Source of the DNA: Agapanthus africanus
Lineage: Eukaryota; Streptophyta; Magnoliopsida; Asparagales; Amaryllidaceae
Length of the DNA stretch: 64,000 nt
Direction of reading: 5' to 3'
Assembly: GCA_030015575.1 (NCBI GenBank)
Contig: JASDDO010000024.1
Span: forward strand, 38,898,114-38,962,113
Positions 32,621-44,481 of this stretch are shown in pieces; position 1 is the first letter of the stretch; the number at the start of each line of letters is the position of its first letter. A program made the position numbers and the translations under genes. The notes under the pieces are model-generated. The model was not told the DNA's origin. It saw nothing but the letters and a program-made list of their open reading frames with translations, and did not search any database.

Positions 32621-33785
32621 CAAAAGAAAACGTCTTTGCAATAACATCTTTTAAATTGTTCCAACAACTCAAACAGGTTTGTTTTCACTTTGCATTGATC
32701 AGAATCAACGCAGTCCCATCATTTAATCACACCAGAAAAGAACGAAAATAAAATGTACGTATATGCCATCCGCATTCGTCACTGGGTCCCGTCATCACCC
32801 GTTAGGTTACTTAACTAACGACAGAGCGGGGACTGGACTAGCGCGGGTGTAAAACATATACAACATCTAATAGTATATAAACCAATATACATAATCGCTC
32901 CAGGCGTGATAGTATGCAACATTACAGAAAAGTAATAAGCATCACAGAACAATACAGATATCTGGGATCCCCGAGTTTCACAGAGCCGCTGCTGAAACTC
33001 GACGTTCCCCTGTCGTGTGGATAGCCTGTGCAATGAAACCTAGACCCCTACGGGTGCGGCAAGTTACCCGCCAAAACCTGAAGCGAGGTAGTCCCCACAG
33101 CATAGTGAATGGAACACCCGGCACTTCATGGAATCCGGTAAATTGAGCACCCCTCCTTGGGTCAACCTGTACCCCCTACGAGTGCGGCGAATAGTCTGCC
33201 AATTCTGAAGTGGGACCCCTCTGCCTCTCAAAGCCATGAGATGCGGACCCGTTGCCCTCCCGAACCCGGCTATCCGTGCACTCCGTCTCGGGGCAAAACC
33301 TAGTACAGTAATGAAAAATAGTACAATAGGTACATCGACCGCAACCTGGTCGTGCCCCAAAAGAATATTATACAACAGGCAGTGACGGCAGTCCACAAGT
33401 TGGACGCTCGCCCCGCAATATCAAATGTACAAATAAACACAAACTGTACTATCATTGCACACTGCTATCCATCACGACAAATCCGCAACATCACAGCACA
33501 ACACAGAACATCAACGCGAATGTCACGTTCGCAAACCCGTCTAAAAGAACTATAGCAATCAGACGCGGTTTACCGATCAAATGACATTCCCGGTCGGAGA
33601 TATAATGTAAGCACTGTAAACTAACGTGTTTAAATTACATCGACCAAAGACCAAATATCAAAAAGTGGGCCCCACTGCTTACTGGTGAACAGTAACAAAA
33701 CCTGGGCCGAAACTATATATATCAAAAACCCCAAAAACCATCACAGAACCCACTGGAAAAATTTGGGAGCACGTGCTCCTCACAT

Positions 33786-33836
33786 GGCCGCGGAAGCGCG
33801 GCCAAACCATGGGTTTGGCCGCCCTTCCGCGGCGGC
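33786..33836. repeat. GC-rich inverted repeat in the element B leader
   Basis: GGCCGCGGAAGCGCGGCC (33786-33803) pairs with GGCCGCCCTTCCGCGGC (33817 onward) with one mismatch in 16. The 13-base loop AAACCATGGGTTT is itself a near-palindrome. It lies about 200 bases downstream of the primer site. Confidence 0.9.
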
Positions 33837-34030
33837 TTAGAGGAGTCACGACCCCAAATTTCTTCGTGGTTCTTAGAATTCCCTGCACGGATTTTTAAGA
33901 TATACAGAAATCAATTTTGACACCGTTTAAAATTAACAGAACTGTCGTGCTAGGATTTTGTGTTTTTCGATTTTCGGTCGGATCGATGTTTTAAACGCGT
34001 TAGCACAAGTTAGTATAGCAAAATGGTGAG

Positions 34031-34042
34031 GCTCTGATACCA
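34031..34042 (-). other. Element B primer binding site (tRNA-iMet type)
   Basis: The minus strand reads TGGTATCAGAGC one base after the 5' LTR end at 34044. Confidence 0.92.
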
Positions 34043-34043
34043 C

Positions 34044-36164
34044 TGTAAGTCCACGTTAGCGCCCCGGCAGTCTACAAACGCCAAAATGCGGAACAAAAAC
34101 TTTTAACTTGGCGCTATCGTATACTTTAACCCGGATCTGCCATTATTGCTAAACTAACAAACTGTAAAGAGTGTAGAATGGTTATACCGAACGATCCGAG
34201 TCCTTCGTTCTTCAACCATCATCCCACGCTCCGTTGCGGCTGCTCCGATCTCCTCGTCGAGGTGGCACCACATGATCGGTTCTTTAAACGGGCTCCCGCC
34301 TCTGACTCGAGGCAACTCGATCGTCAAGTTTGCTAAAAGAGACGACCAAGATTGATGTAGAGAATGAGTAGATGACTTTGTCTCACTTCGTCCAAATCCG
34401 TGGACGACCGGTTAATGAAGTTGCCGTGGAAATCAGGTGATGGAATGAAATGGACTGTGAAATTCCATACACCGATAAAACCTATCATAATCTTTTCTCT
34501 CTAAAATGAAACCAACAAGTGAGAGTGAGGAGAGAGAGAGGGCAAGCCATATATAGCAAGAGGGAGGTGACCGTAGGAGAGGGGGGGTGACCACAAGAAA
34601 GCTTCTCACTTAAAAGATCAAGAAGAAAATATCTTAAGCAATCCAAAACCATTAATAACAAAGCATGAATCACTAAACACCTCATCATGCATTAATGAAC
34701 CATTAAATGCATCCAATGAAAACTCAACACCATATAATCCTAGTCACCTCATCTAGAAACTTCTAGAAGCTTCTACACTCATCTCAAGAAAAAGATAAAT
34801 CCGTCTTTAACCGAATGTTAAAAGACGGCTGATAGAAAACTGGAAACTGGCAACTTCCAAAAGTGATCCTGAAACAACTTTCAGGATAACCCCGAAACTG
34901 TATAAATATACCCGCATTTGTATTACGACCGAATACAAATGCAACTGAGACAAAGATATTATACCTACTCAATATAATACTCGGATCCGGCTTAAACCAA
35001 AGCCGACCAGTATCATCTGTCCGAAAATCGACACGTGCGTAAACGCACGTGCATTTTCCGAACCCTGCCATAAAACCATACGGCCTCTACAACGTTTCGC
35101 CCGAACTTGGGAAACTGCCTGTGGGGGACTCTAATGACTCGTCAGCACCCTGGCAGTGGGTTTAACCACAAACCGTCAGCGGCACTAGCTATGCGTAACG
35201 GCTGCCCATGGACTGACCTCAAGGGTGGCCGATGAGCGCACTCATCCGGAAAACCCTACTGAGCCTAACAGTGACAATGTATATACAGTCCGGTCCGTTC
35301 GTCAATGAGTATCGCATATCTGTCTAGGGGGCTAGTAACGTTAGACCCCCAATAGCAGTATAAGTCGTGTCGGAGTGAAGCCCAATTACACCCTGAGATA
35401 CTACTGGAGTACCTACCAGTAAATCTCCTGCCATGGCCATGGACTTTGTGTAATGGCTCTCCTAGACACAGCACGACCTCGCCCCCAATACCGGGAGAGA
35501 CGAATCCCCTGCCGATCCGCTCACGTGCCTCCATATGGCTCGGGACTGTACCCAAAAGCTACCTGTTTGCACGACTCCTTTGAGCCGTGGTAGGGTAGAA
35601 ATCAAAGCACAGTGGGAACTCACACGAGACAAATGACGACCTCAGGTCGATGAACTAACCTGTACACATGTCACCAGGGAACTGCTATCTGACGGTAGAT
35701 ATAATACTAACTAGCAGATTCCCGGCGAGTCCTGTCCGGTGTACTCATAACCCAATGAGCACCTGTATACATCTTAGGTGATCCAACTGACACCAGTGGC
35801 TTGTGAGACCGGCCACCGCCCCTCGTCGGGGTCTCGACTGTACACACTAGTCTACTCCGGAGTATCGATGCCCTGTCTCGAAACTCCCACGACTAGGGAC
35901 TACAATTAAGGATATGCATATAAACTACCCAACTCTCACGTATATGATCGCCATCATACTGTTGGTAGTAAAGCAAGATCCTAAGGGCTCTATCAAAGTG
36001 TAACATGCAATCAGTCACCTGAACATGTACACGACTGATAAAGGCAAACCAGATAGCATACTATCATCTCGAGTAAGACTGTGCTACCGGGATAGGTCCT
36101 CCGCAATCATTGCAATCACGTACCTGCGATCCAATAATTGACTATGAGGGCACTATCTCCAACA
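34044..36164 (-). repeat. Element B 5' LTR
   Basis: It is 2121 bases and nearly identical to 26550-28686. A TATA-like site (35279-35287) lies about 880 bases into the LTR, the same offset as the TGTATATAGA of element C at 45361. Confidence 0.95.
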
Positions 36165-36685
36165 GGAATCCTGCAGGAATTTCCAGAAAAGATATTTCAA
36201 AAATTACAGAGGAGGAACCAGAGAAGCTTACAGAAAAATTTTCACGAGATAATGCCACGATAGAGCCGCCTTTCCGCGGTATAAACGCGTGTCTGCCGCG
36301 TTTTCCCGGCGGGATGGTCAGCACGAGTCCCCAAAATTTTTGTGCGGCGCTGAGTCAGCAAGATGGCCGCGTTTCCGCGGTCTAAGTCTGGTTTCGGCCG
36401 CGGAAGCGCGGCAATTTAGAGGGTTCAAATCTCCAGAAAAAATGTGCTGTTCTGTTTTTGAAATCTCTCTCTGTTCTGATCTTTTGATTTCTGTTTCGCC
36501 TTCTGGAAATTTCCAGATCCGTCTCGATTGTTCCTGCAAGATTCACACAACAAAGTACCCGTTCCAAAACAATTGATATATTTTTATAATTTTTGGATTT
36601 TTTAGATTTTTATGATTTTTTAATTAAGATTAACCCGAAATTGCAAAAAGAAAAGTTCTACGCCATCCCTGGCAACGGCGCCATT
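36165..36685 (-). other. Element E leader, part next to the primer site
   Basis: 36165-36169 is the right GGAAT duplication of element B. The primer site lies at 36666-36683 (minus strand TGGCGCCGTTGCCAGGGA), which resembles the 3' end of tRNA-Asp used by Athila-type elements. A GC-rich inverted repeat sits at 36366-36412 (15-base arms, one mismatch, 17-base loop), with more CCGCGG-type sequence at 36264-36315. The leader has no coding signal. Confidence 0.8.
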
Positions 36686-38038
36686 TGATTGATATAAAAA
36701 ACTATCTATTAACCGCAATCAAGAACGGCGTCGCTTGGTAGCTAGCCGGTGAATACGGGTCGGTCCACAGGGATGTTGTGAATTTCCTAGTCGCTCAAAC
36801 GAGTTAATTCCGATTGTGGTCGGATTGATTATTAAATCTAAAAACTAAATTAATCTATATCTAAATCTTGCTAGGGTTAGGTCTAGGTTAAGTTTGGAAA
36901 GTCAATAAATCCCACCGCTTTCTATACCCATATGAAGATCTAATTAGGTGTTATGGTAAATATTAATAAAAGGGATTAGGATGATTGGGAAGATTGTTCT
37001 TCCTCTAGATCCTTGTCCTTCCTTTAGAAATCTTTACCCTAACCTCCATGGAAAACGTTAAAATCCGGGCCTTTAGACTACGGTATCACCGCTACCTCGT
37101 GGGTAGAGTGCCGTAGGGAGCGGAATAAGAAGGTATGCATGGAGTTCTATGAAAATATATGACGGGCAAGAAAGGGGATGAGAGATCTTCGTCTCTCAAA
37201 CCTTCCCCAGATCTAACCCTAACAAGCGAGGAGACTACTCACTCATTAGGGAATTAAAATACATTTATCTAGGGCAGAGAATAAAAATTACCTAGGGCAG
37301 GAATTGAAATCTAAACTAGGGCAAGGAATTAAATCTACTTACAGATGCATCTCTCCAATCATCAACGTAGGGTTGTCAGATCTGAATTCATGAATTGAAA
37401 AGAAACACCGATGCTCTCCATAAAGAATTCTGAATTTATTATTAAAAGGAGGCATGAGAAATTACAAGCTTTAGAGTTCCTATTTATAGAGAATAGGAAA
37501 CCCTAGGTTACATTTTGATCCGCATGTCTACATTTACGAAAATAGCCCTAGATTGACTAGTCAGCGCCGCACAAAAACTATGGTAAAATTTTTATTTTTC
37601 AATCTCTCAAGGCCGCCGCGGAACCGCGGCCCGAGGCTTGGTTTGGCCGCGGTTCCGCGGCCCAAATGAACAGTTGGCTGCTGAAACTTCTTGTGTTGGT
37701 TCCTGGCTCTCTGGTCTTCCTACTTCTTTATTTCTTTTCTCAATTTAGCTTCTGACTTTCTTCCAGATTTTCCAGTGAACATTGTTGTGGACTTTAACCG
37801 TGACTTTGTGTCGACGTCTTGAACCTTGCTTTGTGAACTGTTTCTTATGTAGGCTTGATCAAGATCTTCTGTTTATTGGTTAAATTCCACTTTTTCATCG
37901 TCTTTACATCGTTTTCACTGTTTTCTGTCCAAGAACCTGTAACCTGTAACATGTAGCAGACATGCGTCAAAAGCACCTGTTTATTTATAAAAAGAATAAG
38001 AATGGGTAATATAATAATGCAATATTATGGTATGAACA
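36686..38038 (-). repeat. Element E 5' LTR
   Basis: It is 1353 bases and the twin of 21768-23112, with about 16 differences by eye plus a 7-base insertion near 37940. It carries the TATA box at 37491-37498 and the GC-rich inverted repeat at 37616-37660, which lies upstream of that TATA on the minus strand. Confidence 0.92.
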
Positions 38039-38043
38039 TCGCC

Positions 38044-38546
38044 AAAATGAATCGGTGTCCTCTGGACGATGCTGGTTCGATGGGGCCGATTATGTCAGTC
38101 CCCCACATTTCGAACGGCCAGCTAGCCACTGTCGGATGTAGCGGATTCGGATGCTGAAGGATAAAGTCCTCGTGAATCTGGCACGAATGGCACTGCTTAA
38201 CGTATTCGAGGCAGTCCTGGATCATTGTGGGCTAATAATAACCCATCCGTTTGATCTTCAGCTTCATTTTCGGCCCGGCTTGGTGAGAACCGCAGAGTCC
38301 GTCGTGAGTTTCTTGGACGACTCTCTTTGCCTCTTCAGGTCCCAGGCATCTTAGCCATAGAGAATCAAATGATCTCTTATACAGGGTATCATTGACGAAA
38401 GCAAAAGACAGAGCTCATTTCATAAGCTGATGTCTTGAGGACGCATCTTCAGGTGTTCGACGGGATTTGAAATAATCTATAAAGACTTCTCTCCAATCTG
38501 CAACCTTTTCCTGGTCTTTTATTTGCAGAGTCATTTGCTCAGTCGC
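38044..38546 (-). pseudogene. Element F integrase, zinc-binding N-terminus and first part of the core
   Basis: Minus-strand reading shows an HHCC-like region near 38190-38300 that ends with CLEYVKQCHSCQIHED, then the first catalytic Asp in MWGTDIIGPIEPASSRGH just before the element E insertion point. It continues the domain whose rest is at 20978-21767. Integrase inserts the DNA copy into the chromosome. Confidence 0.88.
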
Positions 38547-39611
38547 TCACTTTTCTTCGGACGACTCTGGAGATATTTCTGCCGGTGCAAGAACCCGGCG
38601 GCTTTGTACCACGATTCTTATGTCATCGAGGTTCTCGTCGGCCAATTCTTTAGCAAGCTTGGCTAATGCATCTGCTTTGCTATTTTCCGCACGTGGTATG
38701 CTTTCCAAGATGTAGGAAGGAATTTGAGTCAGCAGTTGCTGTACTCTCTCGCCGTACTTCACCAACTCAGGCTTGCACGTTTGGTAATCGCCGTTTATTT
38801 GACTAACGACCAGCTGGGAGTCTCCGTATATGAGGAGGTTTTCGATTCCCATGTCGATAGCGATTTCAAGACCTGCTATCAAAGCTTCATACTCGGCTTC
38901 GTTGTTCATCCTCGGCTCTGTTAAGGAGAAGGCAAAGCGCATTATCCCTCCTTGTGGAGTTACGAAGATGAGGCCTACCCCAGATTTGATTATGGGGGTG
39001 GTTTTTTTGCGCTTCTTCATGGAAGACGCTCCATCAAAATAAAGTTCCCACCGGGTATCACCCCTTTCGATTGTGTCAAACGTGTGCTCGTCCGGCAATT
39101 CGCAGTTCAAAGGAGAGTCAGCAGGTATTGGATGCTCAGCGAGGAAATCGGCGATGGCCTGACCTTTCACTGCCTTAAGGGGCCGATAAGTTATCGAGAA
39201 CTCCATCAAGAGGAGGGCCCATTTAGTGAGACACCCCGTTAATATGGCTTTCGACATCAAGTATTTAAGAGGATCCACTTTTGATATGAGATGGACCTCA
39301 TGTGCCAACGCGTAGTGTCTGAGCTTCGTTATTGCGAAGATTAACGCCACGCAGTGTTTTTCAATGGGAGAGTAATTGCTTTCTGCCCCCAGGAGAACTC
39401 GACTCAGATAATATAGGGCTCTCTCCTTCCCTTGGTCATTTTCTTGTGCCCACAACGTGCCTAGAGAGCCTTCGAGGGCTGTTATGTACAGGACGAGAGG
39501 TTTCCCTTTAACGGGAGCGGCCAGTACTGGCGGATTCTGTAGGTATTGTTTGATTTCGTCCAGTGCGCTTTGGCATTTATGATCCCAGACAAACGGGGTT
39601 CCCTTCTTCAT
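38547..39611 (-). pseudogene. Element F RNase H and archaeal-type RNase H
   Basis: An open minus-strand stretch of 354 codons holds two RNase H domains. The first has LVLYITALEGSLGTLW and ESNYSPIEKHCVAL. The second has WELYFDGASS, NNEAEYEALIAGLEIA and LLIYGDSQLVVSQINGDY, the archaeal/plant-type pattern. Paired domains of this kind mark the Tat lineage. The two are joined by a linker of about 60 residues. Confidence 0.92.
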
Positions 39612-40808
39612 TGGGTGACTGTAAGGACGGCATTTGCGTGAGAGATTGGCTATAAATCATCGAATATATGCAAGCTTTCCTTGGAGAGACCGCAGCTGCT
39701 TGAGAGTCCTTGGCGGAGGCATTTCCATGATCGCCTTGATCTTCGACGGGTATATCTCGATGCCTCGGTGTCGGACGATGAATCCTAGGAATTTGCCCGA
39801 AGAAACTCCGAACGCGCATTTGAGAAGGTTCATCTTCAAGTTGTATTGCCGAAGGCGCTGAAACACAATCCTCAGATGCTCTAAATGTTCCTCGTATGAT
39901 TTGCTTTTAACTACGAGGTCGTCGATATAACATTCGACGATTTCATGTATGAGGGCAACGAAGATTTTCATCATGGCCCTCTGATAAGTGGCACCGGCGT
40001 TCTTTAGACCGAAAGGCATCACCTTGTAGCAGAATATGCCCAAAGGGGTCCGGAAAGCAGTATGTTTCTGGTCTTCGGGATGCATCTTTATCTGATTGTA
40101 ACCGGACGAGCCGTCCATGAAGGAGAAAACTTCATGAGTGGACGTATTTTCTATCATCAGCTCGGTAACTGGTACAGGGAAGTCATCCTTCGGGCAGGCT
40201 TTATTGAGATCCCGAAAGTCCACACATATGCACACCGTCCCATTTTTCTTCATCACCGGGACGATATTGGCGATCCAATCAGAATATTGAACCTCTTGGA
40301 TGAAGCCAGAGTCGATTAGCTTCTTGACCTTGGCGTTGATGCTCATTTCAAGCTCGAGTTGCATTCTTCTTGGTGCTTGTTTGATCGGCTTGACGTCCGG
40401 AGATATCGCGAATTTGTGTACAGCAATCTCTGGATCTAATCCTAGCATCTCGGAATAGCTCCATGCGAAACAGTCTCTATGCTGCATAAGCACGTCTTTT
40501 AGTGTAGCCACCCTTTCTTCAGACAGCAGCTCGCTGACGAATGTCGGCCGCGAGTCACTCGCCGTCCCCAAATCAATTTTCTTGAGGTTATCTGCTGTAG
40601 TATGTATTCCATCTTCCAGCTCTTTTGGTGCCGGTGGAAATTCTGAAATTACCTCGTCATCATCGTTTTCGAAGCACCGAAGGAGGTCATCCGTATTCTT
40701 GGGCTTTTCTTCTGACAGCGTTATCACGTGACAGGTACGAGATTGCTTCCAAGACCGATGTTGATCCGGCTCTACTCTCGTGGCTTTGGGTTCATGCTTC
40801 TGTGGCAA
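39612..40808 (-). pseudogene. Element F reverse transcriptase
   Basis: The RT blocks run in order on the minus strand: GFIQEVQYSDWIANIVPVMK, CVDFRDLNKACPKDDFP, FMDGSSGYNQIKM, HTAFRTPLGIFCY, VMPFGLKNAGATYQRAM and the palm motif CYIDDLVVKS (YIDD at 39918-39929), then FLGFIVRHRGIEIYPSKIKA. An N-terminal acidic region precedes the domain, as in other Tat elements. Confidence 0.93.
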
Positions 40809-40865
40809 GGTTACCTTCCAGCTGCTGATAGAGCGAACCTGCCTTGCTGATACTAGTCTTCTACC

Positions 40866-41070
40866 CAGTCTTTAAATGTGAAGCAGTCTTCAAGAGGATG
40901 TCCTATTGCCCTATGATAGGGGAAATAGTTCGGGTGAGAGACTTCTCCTGCTTGCTCGGGGTGTTTGGACTCCGGGAGTGTCATCATCTGATGTTTTATG
41001 ACAGGATCGAATACCTTCCTTGTCTTGTCTTGGGGAAAAGAATATGCTCGACTCATCTTTTTCATAAGAG
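40866..41070 (-). repeat. Element F gag-derived module, third copy
   Basis: The minus strand shows MSRAYSFPQDKTRKVF, then NYFPYHRAIGHPLEDC and FTFKDWVED. The same arrangement occurs near 44088-44280 and, in shorter form, at 43163-43228. The core resembles the YCxFHxxxGHxTExC knuckle of Tat-type Gag. This copy lies just before the RT region. Confidence 0.7.
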
Positions 41071-42600
41071 ACGAATCCGGACTGCTTGGTTCCTGATCGC
41101 GTGGCTTCTTGGACCCGCTTTGTCTCTGTCGAACGCCTTTCCCGCTCTTTGGTTTGTTTCTGCCTCTGCGTCGGGCCTTTTGTACAATGGGTTGACAAGG
41201 AGGAGCTTTTTCATTTTTCACAGCCTGCTGAAGGAGGCGTTGCGTCCTGGCTTTCTCGTAGATGGTCATTTCGCGATTATGGTCGTCTCAAACCTTTTGA
41301 CCTGCTTCCCTTATAAGCTTGTCCATCTGTTCATCGAACAACGGACTTGGCATTTTCACGGCGGGAGTTCGTTCTGGTTCAGGGTTAGCGTCCTCCCACA
41401 GAGTATCTCCTTCTTCATCAAAGTCATGTATGACGTAGCAGTCGCGGAGTAGCTCCCGTTTCTTGGATTGAACATACCCAAGTCCGATCGTTTCCATTTT
41501 CCCGTTGGGCAACTTTCGTTGAGTTCCGGGGACGTTCCAGATCCTGTTATAGAATCGTGCTTGTCGCGCAGTTTGCTTAAGGGGTACATCTTGGCGTCTC
41601 AAGAGTCTCTTCAATCCATCTGTGTAATATCTTGGCAAACGGATGGGCTGGAGCCTGTCATGTGTAGAATTCACGCCATGCCAGATTTCTTTCTCCACTT
41701 TGGTTTCCCCGGATCGGTAGAATAGGATTGCCTTTTCACCTTTTCGCGTGTGAGGGACGTAGAATGTCTGCATTTCTTCCACACTGTAGGTATCAAACGC
41801 GTCTAGCTATTTATGATGCTTTGGCGGAACCATGGTAACTTGCAAACTTTGATCTTCATCAGTGAAGGCTTGCATTGATGGCCGAGCGGAGAATACGGCA
41901 TTGACCTCATCTTCCGAGTCGCTGCCGAAAATCAACATAGGAGCAGACGGTCCCGGCTTGTTGCACTGGGGCGGACCTGAGTAATCTATCTCTTCTTCCT
42001 CCTCAGTATCACTCCTAAAGACCGGAATAGTAGTGATAGCTTTGTTCTTCGGTTTGTGACATCTTTCCGTATCCTCAAAATCTGGTAAGAAGTATTTCGC
42101 ATCTTCGTACTTTCGGACTTTGTTCACGGAGAATGGGTTTAGCTCCCCTGTCAAAGTATACTCGAGACCATCTTTGAAATACTTCATACACTGATGTTGT
42201 ATAGAAGAGATGATATTATACTCGTGTAGCCAGGGCCGGTCGAGCAAAGCATTGTAGCATGTCTTGGCGTCAATGACGTGGAACTTGATATCAGTGACGA
42301 GCAACCCAAAGCGTAGTGTCAATATTACAGACCCAAGCGTTCGTGATGACTGCGAGTCAAATCCGGAGATGGTGATTTTATCACGAGCGAGGTGTTGAAC
42401 GCTTATGCAGATTTCCTTTAACACCCTCACGTTAAGGAGGTTGACGGAGGACCCATTGTCGACCAGGATTTTACCTATCTTGATGTCATGACAGTATCCG
42501 GAGACATATAGGGGGCGGTTATGCTCGCATGTCCTAAGGAGGAGATCTTCATCGCCGAAGGTGATATCGGCTGTGTGTACTTATTCCAGCTCTTCCTTCA
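41071..42600 (-). pseudogene. Element F protease region and flanking linker
   Basis: The minus strand carries the protease active-site motif ILVDNGSSVNLLNVRVL at about 42430-42480 and, further on, KFHVIDAKTCYNALLDRPWL at about 42210-42300, the Tat-type protease pattern. Downstream linker sequence (41288-41782) contains PRYYTDGLKRLL and GLGYVQSKKRELL, typical of the region between protease and RT in this lineage. The protease cuts the polyprotein. Confidence 0.82.
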
Positions 42601-44481
42601 TCTTTTCTTCGGCGAGGAAAGCTTGGAATTGTTCGGGATCTTGTAATGCCTTGATCAGTGAATCTCTCGCCTCTTTGGATAGTAGAAGGGTGTCGAGAAT
42701 GCTGAGCTGCGAGGGTATCTTCCTCAAGTGTGCGAGAACGTTGTAGTCCACCTTACTTTTCTTTGGCGGGTCCTTGGCTGTCAGCTTTTCGACTGCTTGG
42801 TCATCAAGGATGATATCCTCAGGGATTTTTTCTTTCCCCTTATCTTTTCTATTTGACCCACTGTTCGGGGGCCCAAGATTCTTTTCAGGCAGCGTACGGT
42901 TACACAGCTGAATATTTTCACAGGTCTTTGGTTCTTCCTCTTTTCTCGAGGTGGACTCCTTAAAGAGAGGGCCAAGAGCCATTTCTTCATCAGAGTCGCT
43001 CCCGAAGGTGAGAACCTGCGATCTCCCGGCGTTGACCATGCGACAGTTGCCGGCAGTTCTTTTATGCTCCTCGGTCGTATTTCTTTGCTCCCGACGGGTT
43101 TTGCGTTTCATCCGCTTGAAATGTTGCCGGTGAGCAACATATCCCTACCACCATCTTTAGAAAGCGTTGCACTCTTCGGTGGGGTGCGCAATCTTTCGAT
43201 AATATAAGCAGTAGCTAGGATGCATTTCTGCTTCACCAAGAATATTTCCTTCGGAGGGTGGCAGCTTCTTTCCCATTGATATGGCTTTAGCGAACCTCTT
43301 CCTCATCTTGAACCTGTTTTTATTTGCGACGGATGTACTTTGATCCGGCGGGAGTGCTTCAACCCTTTCGTCCAGTCGCCGGCGTTTGGCTTTTTCAAAT
43401 ATGGCCATCTCACGCTCCCGATCAGCTTTGCTTTTCGAAAGAGCTTCATTCAGGAATTTATCAACCAGTTCGTCTGATGGCCCTAGGAGTTCTGGCTCAG
43501 GATTTGCCCCCAGTCTCTCTGCGTAAGAAGCTTCTTCATCGTTTATTAACGAATGAGAGATCACATTGCAGCTTGCTACGTATTCTTCAGATTCATCCAG
43601 CGAGTCTTCTCCATCATCTCTGTCCTCAAGAACGTAGCTGAGAAACTCTTGGAGTGTGACTGGAGTCAGCGCCTTCTGGTTATACTCTTCTAGCGCGTCA
43701 ATCTTCTTTTACAGGTCCGTGCGCTTGTGACCGGGCTTCACGGGCTTCTTGGATTTTTTCTTTTTCTTCGACGATTTCGACGGCTGGGTGTGAGTGCTTT
43801 GGTTATCACCACCGAGCTTTGGAGTTGGACACGGTTTTAACATTCCTTCGATGATATCGGGTTCGAGTGGATTTTTCCACCGGATCGCCGGGCATGTTTG
43901 GAGATCCTTCAGCATTCTTTTCGTCTTGGCTGAAAGAGCGACCTCCCATGGAGCTTCTTCTACGAAAGAGCATGATGCCCCCGGTGTATCCGTCTTCTTG
44001 GGAGTGTGTGGCCGAGGCGGGTTCACCTTCCAATTCTCAGATAATACGAATTTGCCCTGCTGGTATTGATCTTCTATCCAGCTTTTGAAGATGTAACAAT
44101 TCTCGATCGGAAGGCCCAACATTCGGTGATAAGGGCAATAGTTAGGATTGTTAATGTCGTTGGGTTGCGCTGGGCGTCTTGGCTCCGGCAGATTGATGAC
44201 CCTGTTGCGCAGTGCTAGCTCGAATAACCTTTTCGTCTTGTCTTAAGGGAACGAGTAAGGGCGGCTCATTTTATCTTCGAGAGATCGAGTTCTATTATTT
44301 TGGCGATCAACTGGTCTCGGACCACCGAGCTGCTGTTGAGCATTGGCGACGACGATCGCTTTCCCCTTTCCTTTCTCGTTTCGAGGCTTCGGCTTTGGAG
44401 GAGACGGTCTATGACCCATCTAGTCCATTTAGGCCAGTTTGTCGATCAAGGCCTGGAAAGTAGTCGGTTTGAAGAACATCA
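42601..44481 (-). pseudogene. Element F gag region (5' part lost to the right)
   Basis: The minus strand has charged, Lys/Glu-rich Gag-type sequence with two zinc-knuckle-like modules: NPNYCPYHRMLGLPIENC at about 44088-44148, preceded by MSRPYSFP-like sequence to about 44280, and SYCLYYRKIAHPTEEC at about 43163-43228. DKEFVDQ-like helical pieces also occur. The true start of gag and the 5' LTR lie beyond element C, outside the window. Confidence 0.75.

Larger units (their letters stand above)
31496..34030 (-). other. Element B leader region, related to the element C leader
   Basis: No gene is visible. The stretches at about 32000-32300 (repeated CTTGACGTATGCCAACAA) and 32760-33070 match, in reverse, 47940-48190 and 47380-47700 in element C. 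The order and spacing from the primer site are also kept. Short frames here, such as 110 codons at 33064-33396, have no recognisable product. Confidence 0.65.
26550..36164 (-). mobile_element. Element B: non-autonomous Ty1/copia element, 9.6 kb
   Basis: Two LTRs (2137 and 2121 bases, the difference being a single 16-base duplication near 26755), a tRNA-iMet primer site, a polypurine tract CAAGTGGGAGAT and a perfect GGAAT duplication define a minus-strand copia-type element. The LTRs otherwise show only about five substitutions by eye, so this is the youngest insertion here. The 5.36-kb interior has no usable polyprotein. Its leader matches that of element C in the opposite orientation, so B is a derivative of that family and must have moved with proteins made elsewhere. 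Confidence 0.9.
21768..38038 (-). mobile_element. Element E: Athila-type, apparently non-autonomous LTR element, 6.7 kb without its insert
   Basis: Two LTRs of about 1.35 kb, an Athila-type primer site (TGGCGCCGTTGCCAGGGA) and a polypurine tract of AAGTTTGGGGGTATT type define a minus-strand element. It has no recognisable pol genes. Its only long frame is 24554-26215. Element B is inserted in its leader. E itself split the integrase of element F. The LTRs differ by about 1.2 percent by eye, so it is young on a plant scale but older than B. Apart from the insert, its ends and its single ORF look whole. Confidence 0.88.
38039..44481 (-). mobile_element. Element F, gag-pol fragment
   Basis: This is the coding body of the minus-strand Tat-type element. 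The order on its own strand is gag with repeated zinc-knuckle-like modules, protease, RT, RNase H, archaeal-type RNase H and integrase start. The double RNase H is the hallmark of the Tat lineage (Ogre, Retand and relatives). The coding region is broken in roughly eight or more places. Element C cuts it at 44482 and element E at 38038. 38039-38043 is the right target duplication (TCGCC) of E. Confidence 0.9.

Noticed and set aside
41071-44481. Plus-strand frames of 60-202 codons over the gag side of element F, such as 40844-41452
   Set aside because: They are opposite-strand shadows of the minus-strand gag, protease and linker regions, with no independent domain.
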